Shown here: positions 56,983-64,000 of the stretch, piece after piece | Position numbering within the stretch: position 1 is the stretch's first letter | Layout: each line of letters begins with the position of its first letter | Assembly: GCA_036365145.1 (NCBI GenBank) | Contig: JAEOAD010001942.1 | Location: 310,001 to 374,000 of the forward strand | Direction: 5' to 3' | Source: Orientallactaga sibirica | Lineage: Eukaryota > Chordata > Mammalia > Rodentia > Dipodidae | Length of the DNA stretch: 64,000 nucleotides | Position numbers and translations under genes: made by a program | Notes under the pieces: generated by a model | Database searches by the model: none | What the model was told of the DNA's origin: nothing | The model's input: the letters and a program-made list of their open reading frames with translations, nothing else

Positions 56983-57403
56983 ACTTAAAACTCATCAAAG
57001 TGCTTAGAAAAAGTGAATACTAAGTGCTCAGTACTTAAAACTCATCAAAGTGCTGAGAAAAAAGTGAATACTAAGTGCTCAGTACTTAAAACTCATCAAA
57101 GTGCTGAGAAAAAGTGAATACTAAGTGCTCAGTACTTAAAACTCATCAAAGTGCTGAGAAAAAGTGAATACTAAGTGCTCAGTACTTAAAACTCATCAAA
57201 GTGCTGAGAAAAAGTGAATACTAAGTGCTCAGTACTTAAAACTCATCAAAGTGCTGAGAAAAAGTGAATACTAAGTGCTCAGTACTTAAAACTCATCAAA
57301 GTGCTGAAAAAAAGTGCTCAGTACTTAAAACTCATACTAAGTGCTCAGTATTTAAAACTCATCAAAGTGCTGAGAAAAAGTGAATACTAAGTGCTCAGTA
57401 CTA
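56983..57403 (+). repeat. 50-bp minisatellite, about 9 copies
   Basis: The unit starts ACTTAAAACTCATCAAAGTG and ends CTAAGTGCTCAGT. Copies begin near 56983, 57033, 57084, 57134, 57184, 57234 and 57284, then two shortened copies and a final full one. Units differ at few positions. Confidence 0.93.
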
Positions 57404-57570
57404 AATATGTCATCTTTATTATGTCCTCCAAGATGCAGGGAATATTTTATAAGAGAGGGACAGAAAGATTTCAGAGCCAGAGGATGGGGAGGATTTTCAG
57501 ACCTAAAACTTAAGCTTTTTGCTAGTGTCACAGGTAAGAGAGGAAGTTATACAATCAAGATTACATTCCC

Positions 57571-57739
57571 AGCCAGGCATGGTGGTGCACACCTTTAATC
57601 CCACAACACTCAGAGGCAGAGGTAGGTGGATCGCCATGAGTTCGAGGCCACCCTGAGACTACAGAGTGAGTTCCAGGTCAGCCTGAGCTAGAGTGAGACC
57701 CTACCTCGAAAAACCAAAAAAAAAAAAAAAAAAAAAAAG
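57571..57739 (+). mobile_element. B1-type SINE
   Basis: AGCCAGGCATGGTGGTGCAC head; flanked by AAGATTACATTCCC. Confidence 0.93.
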
Positions 57740-57776
57740 ATTACATTCCCCATGGAAGTTTGAATGTAACAAATAT

Positions 57777-57968
57777 TTTAAATATTTTCTTTATTATTTA
57801 TTTGCAAGGAGAAAGAGAGAATGAAAATAGGTGTACCAAGGTGTCTTGATTATGCAAATGAACCCAGACTCATGCATCACTTTGTGCATCTGGCTCCACT
57901 GGTGACTCAAACTCAGGACATCAGGCTCTCAAACAAGTGTCCTTAACCACTAAGCCATCTCCCCAGCC
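57777..57968 (-). mobile_element. B2-like SINE
   Basis: Ends AAGCCATCTCCCCAGCCC; diverged body. Confidence 0.85.
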
Positions 57969-58084
57969 CAAAAACTACTTTTAATTTATTTTGCCTTTCA
58001 TAGTAAACTGGCATCTTCATGGAATAAAGGCATTCTAGAATTATACCTATTATACATAATCACTTATATATTCTGAATAATTGG

Positions 58085-60605
58085 TTCATACAATAACAGA
58101 GGTGGTGAAGTTCCACAACCTACTGTCTACAAACTGGAGATGCAGGAAAGCTGGTCATATAACTTAGACTCATATAACTTAGACAAACTGGACAACCATA
58201 TGCAGGAAAATGAAACTAGATCCACACATCTTGCTATGCACAAAAATCAAGTCCAAATGGATCAAACACCTCAATATAAGACCAGAAATTCTGCTAATCC
58301 TGAAGAAAAAATAGAAGGAACATTCCATCATATTCGAGTGGGAAAAGACTTCCTGAACAAAATCCCAGTAGCTCAGTAAATTAAACAATCACTCAACCAT
58401 TAGGATCTCATGAAGCTGAACAGGTTTTTCACAGACAAACATACAATAAGCAGAGCCAAGATTACCCACAGAATGGGAGAAAATTTTTGCCAGATATACA
58501 ACTGACAGAGGCCTAATTTCTAGAATCTACAAAGAACTCAAAAACAATAAAAACTCAAACAACCCACTCACAGAATGGGGCAGAGAACTGTACAGGAAGT
58601 TCTCAGAGGAAGAAATACCAATGGCAAACACATGCTTAAGAAAATGTTCAACATCACTAACCATCATAGAAATGCAAATTAAAACAACTTTTAGACTCCA
58701 CCTTACCCCAGTAAGGATAGCAAACATTAAAAAATCAAATTAAAATAAATGCCGGCAAGAATGTGGAGAAATAGGAACCCAAATTTGCTGTTGTTAGAAA
58801 TGCAAGATGGTACAACCACTATGGAAAGCAATATGGAAACTCCTAAAAGGGTTGACTATTGAGTTACCAACAGACCCAGTTATTCCCTTACTAGGCATGT
58901 ACCCTAAAAGCTCCAAGCCTCAGTTCAGAGAGATTTGCTCAATCATGTTTATAGCTGCTCAATTCATAACAGCTAAGAACTGGAATCAACACATATGTCC
59001 AACATTAGACAAATGGATAACCAAGATGTGGTATATCTACATGATGGAATTCTACACAGAAGTAAGGAAAAAATGACACAATGAAATTTGAATAAAAATG
59101 GTCGAACTTGGAACAGATCATTCTCAGTGAACTCACTCTATCACAGAAAGACAATTGTTGCATGGTTTTGCTTATCTGTGGCTCATAATCTGGATCTGCC
59201 TGACATGCTGATAAACCAAATAGGAATCTTGAGGACTAGACAATAGGGAGGGTGAAGTGGGAGGGGTGGGTAAGGGTTGGGGGACACAAAACTGGACCCA
59301 AATATAACTGGTACCATAAAATTCTATATCCTGAAAGACAGACTAAAAGGTTGAACCTTCCTCAGGTACTTAAAGGAAACACCTGAATCAAAGGGCCCTG
59401 GAGAGGGTATGATGAAGACTAACCTTAATCTTCTCCTGTTTCTCTCTCTCTCTTTTCTCTTTTATATTACCTATCTTTTTCTTCCTTCTCTTCCCTTGGC
59501 ACTGGCCTGTAACTCCCAATACCAGAATGCATTTAACATCCACAATGAGCTCTTGATCAGAGAGACCGACAAGGTCTCCCATAAGAAGACAGATTTCTGT
59601 CAGAGTACTTGAATAGCCACCAAAAGTTAATGGTGAGACTCTACTGCCAAAGACACCATATGCTGTTGATATGGAACATAGAGAGACCTGGCTGGAATCT
59701 AGAAGAAAGTCAGTCCCCAGACAGTTAGCTTGTCTCATGCCAGAAGGTGCTACATGAGTGACTGGGGGAAAATGGCAACATCTGTCCAAGCAACTCGTGG
59801 TCTAAGCTACTTAACAGCAAAAAACCTGATGTGATGCACATACAAGTGCAATAGTGGCACACAGCCGTGGTGGGTAACCAACTGCTCTTGAATTGGCTAA
59901 CAGATCTACTCAGAGGAATGGAACCCATAGCTGGAACTGGGAAACAAGTCAGAATCATATCCAAAAAATGAGTTCACTCTACAATATCAAGCTCCCACCA
60001 ATCTTGAGCTACAAGAGGGCCTATGCCTATTAAGTTCTCTCTAAACTAAAAATGGTTACCCCATTTATTTGGTTCTGACTTCACTCTCCAATGGAGAATC
60101 TGCTTCTCTTTTTCAGATGGACGCAGAACCCGAGGAGAGAATCAGCCCATCACATCCCACTGGGGCCCCAGATGAAGCCATAGAGTAATTGGGGAAATGA
60201 GCAAGAGTGCTGCTTTCTTGATGAACCTGATATCAGCACAAGGGTGAAGGAGATAGACACAGAGGACATTCAACTCCTACCAAACCAGATATCCAGAGAC
60301 ACAGAGGATCCCAAGACTTCATCACTGAAGTAGACCTAAAACAAACCCAACATGGCTCAGGGAAATTTGCGGAAGAGGGGGAGGAAAGATTGTTAGAGCC
60401 ACAAGTTGGGACACTATGCACAGGGGCATTTCATCTTCCCCATAACTGATCAATAGCCCCACTCTGAACCATCCACAAGGGGAAAACTGACATCCCCAAC
60501 AAGGAGGGTCCCTTCGGAGGAGGGAGCAGGGAGGAGACTAAGGATAGTACCAACATGTGCTATTTACACACTGAGTATGTACATAACTAATAAAGAAAAA
60601 AATAA
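58085..60605 (+). mobile_element. L1 LINE, ORF2 C-terminus plus complete 3' UTR
   Basis: Sense ORF2 end, broken at several points. The last block, 58807-59076, encodes MVQPLWKAIWKLLKG through IPLLGMYP and MFIAAQFITAKNW to the stop, matching the L1 ORF2 C-terminus. The 3' UTR runs to AATAAAGAAAAAAA near 60590. This copy serves as a reference for the other UTR fragments. Confidence 0.85.
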
Positions 60606-60968
60606 TACTGACCCCATTCTCTAAAGTAGAGGAGGGAGCCTTCAAATTTATTTCATGAGGACCATATCACCCTGTTTCCTAAGCAAACAAAGATACCAAG
60701 GAAAGAAAATTGTATGCCAACATCTACAATAAACAAGATGTGAAAATCCTAATAAACTGAGTTCAATGGTACATTAATAAGATTATACACTGTGACCAAC
60801 TAGGATTGACTCCTTGGCTATAAGGATGGCTCACATATGCAAATGAGTAAATGTGATACCCCACATTAACACAAGGAAAGCTTGGAAGCCACATGATCAT
60901 GTCGGCAGATGTAGAAAAGGCACTTGACAAAATTCCAAATGCATTAATAATTTTAAAAACTATCAACA
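60606..60968. other. AT-rich DNA, possible old L1 fragment
   Basis: The phrase CATGATCATGTCGGCAGATG...AAAAGGCACTTGACAAAAT resembles L1 ORF2 sense sequence. Confidence 0.4.
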
Positions 60969-61204
60969 GGGCTGGAGAGATGGCTTAGCGGTTAAGGCAC
61001 CTGCCGCCAAAGCCAAAGGATGTCTGTTCGAATCTCCAAGTCCCATGTTTCAGCCAGGCACAAAAGTGATACAAGCACACAATGTCGCACATGCGCACAA
61101 GGGGGCACATGCATCTGGAGTTCGTTAATAGTGGCTGAGAGGCCCTGGCACACCCATTCTCTCTCTCTCTCTTACTCGCTCTCTCTCCCAAGTTTAAAAA
61201 AATA
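60969..61204 (+). mobile_element. B2-like SINE
   Basis: GGGCTGGAGAGATGGCTTAG head, CT tract. Confidence 0.93.
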
Positions 61205-62092
61205 AGCATCAACAAAATACAAATAGAAGACACTTACATCAAAACATAAAACATATATGAAACACATTTCCATATCTAATTTAATCAGTAAAGAAAAGCT
61301 TCCCTAAGACTGCACGAGAACTGCAGTGAGTGTCTCCAGAAGTTTAGTGTGTACAAGGGACGCACTTTTAATTTTGATTTGAAGGACTAAAGCTGCACCC
61401 AGGTTGACATGCTTTTCTGGGAGGTGAGAGTGGAGTGAGGACCAGTAGGTAGATTCCTGGGAAAAAGGCAGCAACTCCCAGCCCAGGGGAGGGAGGACAT
61501 CTCCTCACACTGGAGGATCTGAAGAAAGAAAAAAAAAAAAATACAGGCCCACCTGACTCCATCAGACAGCAGTCCACCATAAACCCAAGACAGGGACAGT
61601 GTCCACAGAGTGCACGGTAAGTGCCCTTCAGTACGCCAACATTACCAGTCACCAGGGAGAGACTCAACTATGACAAGAAACATCCACATAACATGACTTA
61701 AGAGTTATTAACAAAAATGTAGGATTTTCCCCACGGTTTCACCTAGTAAGATGAAGATAAATTAAGAAAGACGAGTCAGCCTTCTGTATTTCCTGGATTG
61801 GCGCTTAGCACCCAATCACCATGGCCAGGCAAAGACGGGAAGCAATTGCGGAACAGCAGGGTCTGCCTTCCACTGTCCTGGGCAGCACAACCTTGTCTGC
61901 GGCCTCAGAGAGCTGCCTTGGGCCTTTTGCTCCAGGAACTGTGGAACAGCTCAGTGACCACCAAGGGTTATATCTTAAAGAATAAAGAACTCTTGAGTGG
62001 CATGTCCCTCAGGACCAGACACCTGTTTGCCCTGGAGTGGAAAGTGTGACACTCTCCTAGCAAGTCCTGCGGGGGAGGGGACTGGGCAGAGG
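61205..62092. other. Repeat-poor 5' flank of V6
   Basis: No interspersed repeat recognised; G+C rises toward V6. Confidence 0.5.
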
Positions 62093-62225
62093 CAGGTGGC
62101 CCTGGGTGGTTCTGGCAGCAGCCCGACAGGCAGGCCTCCACTCCACCTGCTCAGTCTTGCTCCTCCCTGAGGATTTGCTTTAACATCCCCCGCCTGGCCC
62201 CGCCTTGTGATGGAGGCCTATAAAT
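62093..62225 (+). promoter_or_regulatory. V6 promoter: E-boxes, octamer-like site, TATA box
   Basis: Two E2A-type E-boxes, CAGGTG (62093-62098) and CACCTG (62144-62149), precede an octamer-like ATTTGCTT (62173-62180, 7 of 8) and TATAAAT (62219-62225). Octamer and TATA lie about 103 and 57 bp before the ATG. This arrangement differs from the octamer/AP-1 promoters of V1, V3, V4 and V5. Confidence 0.6.
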
Positions 62226-62275
62226 GGGGCTTCTGGTAGGACCAGAGCATCCTGGGAAGCAAGAGAGGCACCAAG

Positions 62276-62834
62276 ATGGTAACAGCCCTGCTTCTGGGCC
62301 TCCTGTTCCTCTGTGCTCCAGGTGAGAGAACATCGCAAGGGGACAGTCCCCAAGAGCGCATCATCCGCATGCTCCCTGGGAGGAATGGTGTGGGAGGGTG
62401 TGGAGGGAGAAAGTAAAGGCGGATCACAGTGCAGGCTTGGACCCAGTCTGGACTCCCCTTCGTGGGCACCTGTGTGGCCGTAGGATTTTGCAGGATCTCC
62501 GTGTCCATCTTGTGGTTACAGGTCTCCGTGGGCAGATTGTGCTCACTCAGTCAGAGTCGTCCCTCTCAGTGTCCCCTGGGGAGACAGTGTCCATCACCTG
62601 CAGGGCCAGTCAGAGCCTCCTCTTCACCAACGGGAAGCACTACTTGTCCTGGTACCAGCACAAGCCAGGGGAGCCCTTCAAGAGACTTATTTACCACGCT
62701 TTCACCCGGCATAATGGGGTCCCTGCTCGGTTCAGTGGCAGCGGATCTGGGTCAGAATTCACCCTCACCATTGCTGATGTGGAGCCCCAGGAGTTTCAAG
62801 TTTATTACTGTCTTCAAACCCTGAAGAGCCCTCC
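62276..62834 (+). CDS. IGKV: V6: divergent immunoglobulin kappa variable gene, intact
   Basis: Germline kappa V segment of a subgroup I cannot assign. The leader exon (62276-62321) encodes [15 protein letters not shown] plus one base, with donor GTGAGA; intron 62322-62521. The V exon (62522-62834) follows a GGTTACAG acceptor and encodes GLRG then [18 protein letters not shown]. Cys23 (ITC), Trp41 (LSWYQ) and Cys104 (VYYC) are present. CDR1 [11 protein letters not shown] recalls IGKV2, while [12 protein letters not shown] recalls the IGKV4/8 WASTRESGV region. FR2 has HKPGEPFKR, and FR3 ends PQEFQVYYC where most kappa genes have an E-D-x-A-x-YYC pattern. Germline CDR3 is LQTLKSPP. No stop or frameshift. 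Local G+C content is visibly higher than around the other V genes. Confidence 0.9.
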
Positions 62835-62862
62835 CACAGTGGTTGAGCTCCGAGCAATAACC
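62835..62862 (+). promoter_or_regulatory. V6 recombination signal (12-RSS), weak nonamer
   Basis: Heptamer CACAGTG (62835-62841), spacer GTTGAGCTCCGA, nonamer GCAATAACC (62854-62862), 7 of 9 to consensus. Confidence 0.85.
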
Positions 62863-63124
62863 CCTCCACCAGGGTGAGCCCACAGGCTCGGTTGCTCCAC
62901 CTGGTCCTGACTCAGGGACTCTTCTGAGAGAAACAGCTGAGGAAGTCAGTGTGTGAGGAGTGAAAAACAGCTCAATGTCATTGAGCACACACTGCCTGGG
63001 ACCTTCTCTTGCCCCATATTCCCCTCGGTGGTTTTAAATGTTTGCATACATAGAAAAATAAATCAAAGACATAGGAGAAATTAGACCCAAAAAAGCCAGA
63101 AAAGGAGCCAAGATAGATAATCTT

Positions 63125-63153
63125 TGGCAGTGGTAGGTGGCCCTGATATGCTC

Positions 63154-63192
<39 letters not shown>

Positions 63193-63235
63193 TCCCTCTC
63201 TCTCCCTTGCAAATAAGTAAAACTTTTTAAAAACA
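63125..63235 (+). mobile_element. B2-like SINE 3' fragment
   Basis: Only the end of the body (GGCAGTGGTAGGTGGCCCTG), long CT tract and A-rich tail remain. Confidence 0.8.
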
Positions 63236-64000
63236 AAGAAAATAATTTCATTGAGAGAAAATTAACATAGAAGTAATTATACATTTTCCTGTTCCTGCTT
63301 TACCTGTAGCAGTAACTGAAAGAGCTGTGGGCTCCAGATAGTGGAGCCTCTGGTAGGCTGGTCTCCTGAGGAACTGCATGGAGCAGAGCACTTCTGTTTC
63401 CTGTGGAGAATGGCCTTGGGCACAATGCAACATAAGCAAGATTTGTTGGTATTACAGCATGAGTTTGGCACATGGTATAGTCCACCTTATCTTAATATAA
63501 AGGAAAATTTGGACAGAGTAATTAGAGATGTCTGTGTCCGTTAAAATGGCAAATTAAACTTGTGCTTTAAGAAAATACAGTCTTTTCAGGGCTGATTGCT
63601 GTTGTCCAATTTGTTTGCACACTGCCATCACCCTCTTCACTGCAATAAGTAGGACACACTACATAAGTTTTTATATAAGTGGGAAACTGAAGATGAAAGC
63701 TCTCTATATCCACAGGAAGGTATTCCTGCGGTGTTTACTGTAATTTCTACAGTCCAGATGACTACTTCCCCATCTAAATGACTTGAAGACTAAGTCAAAA
63801 TCCACCTTATATCTATCATAACGGTGATACGAGGAAATAGATACCAGAACACAAATGTCTTACCCAGGTTAGTTACTTATTCTGTGGCGTAAACCAAATC
63901 CCTTAATGTGAAGTTTGTGTCCTTTCCACTACATGCTATCACTTCTACAGACCTGAGTTAGCACAGCAGGCTAGAACTGTGTGAGTGTGCTATTATAGAC
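63236..64000. other. Unassigned DNA 3' of V6
   Basis: A 67-codon frame ends at 63544 and is followed by AT-rich, 3' UTR-like sequence; it could be a retrocopy remnant, but no parent gene was recognised. Confidence 0.35.

Noticed and set aside
56983..57403. CRISPR-like direct repeats
   Set aside because: Units are directly adjacent with no unique spacers, and the genome is mammalian; this is a minisatellite.
1..64000. J-kappa, C-kappa or kappa enhancer
   Set aside because: No FGxG-containing J exon, 23-bp-spacer RSS or constant domain was seen on either strand.

Overview
This window is vertebrate, specifically rodent, nuclear DNA from an immunoglobulin kappa variable (IGKV) cluster. The evidence is six intact two-exon V-kappa genes, each with a leader exon, a 195-266 bp intron, a V exon with Cys23/Trp41/Cys104, and a kappa-type recombination signal (CACAGTG, 12-bp spacer, A-rich nonamer). 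There are also three V-kappa relics. The repeats are rodent: 7SL-derived B1 elements, tRNA-derived SINEs with a B2-type head and long CT tail, ID-like elements, young L1s with long 3' UTRs, and ERVL remains. The B1 and B2-like variants suggest a dipodoid rodent (jerboa-like); that species guess is inference only.

Layout. V1 (-, 1461-2067) is followed by two L1 3' ends and scattered repeats. V2 (+, 13398-13951; human IGKV4 / mouse IGKV8 type) precedes an old endogenous retrovirus (5' LTR 14981-15398, decayed interior to about 19.1 kb) and an L1 at 20.2-23.0 kb. A very decayed V relic lies at 26.5-26.8 kb. V3 (-, 27419-28027) is followed by ERVL remains (28.9-30.5 and 34.4-35.0 kb) with an L1 at 31.7-33.3 kb that contains a 168-bp inverted repeat. 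At 35.6-39.4 kb are a second copy of the old retroviral sequence, a 466-bp solo LTR, a MEMO1 processed pseudogene and an L1 tail. V4 (-, 42377-42971) is followed by a U6 snRNA pseudogene, L1 fragments and two V relics (47.3 kb -, 48.2 kb +). V5 (+, 52650-53273) is close to V4 in sequence but opposite in orientation. Then come repeats, a 50-bp minisatellite (57.0-57.4 kb) and an L1 3' end (58.1-60.6 kb). V6 (+, 62276-62834) is a divergent V gene in more G+C-rich, repeat-poor DNA.

How it works. Each V gene is a germline cassette that can be joined to a J-kappa segment through its 12-RSS. Promoters carry the B-cell octamer 95-110 bp before the ATG. V1, V3, V4 and V5 (mouse IGKV3 / human IGKV7-like) share a promoter with octamer, 2 bp, then an AP-1-like site, and share upstream flanks, so they arose by duplication. 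Mixed orientation implies that some genes join by deletion and others by inversion. No J-kappa, C-kappa or unrelated intact protein gene was seen. Most of the remaining DNA is transposon-derived.
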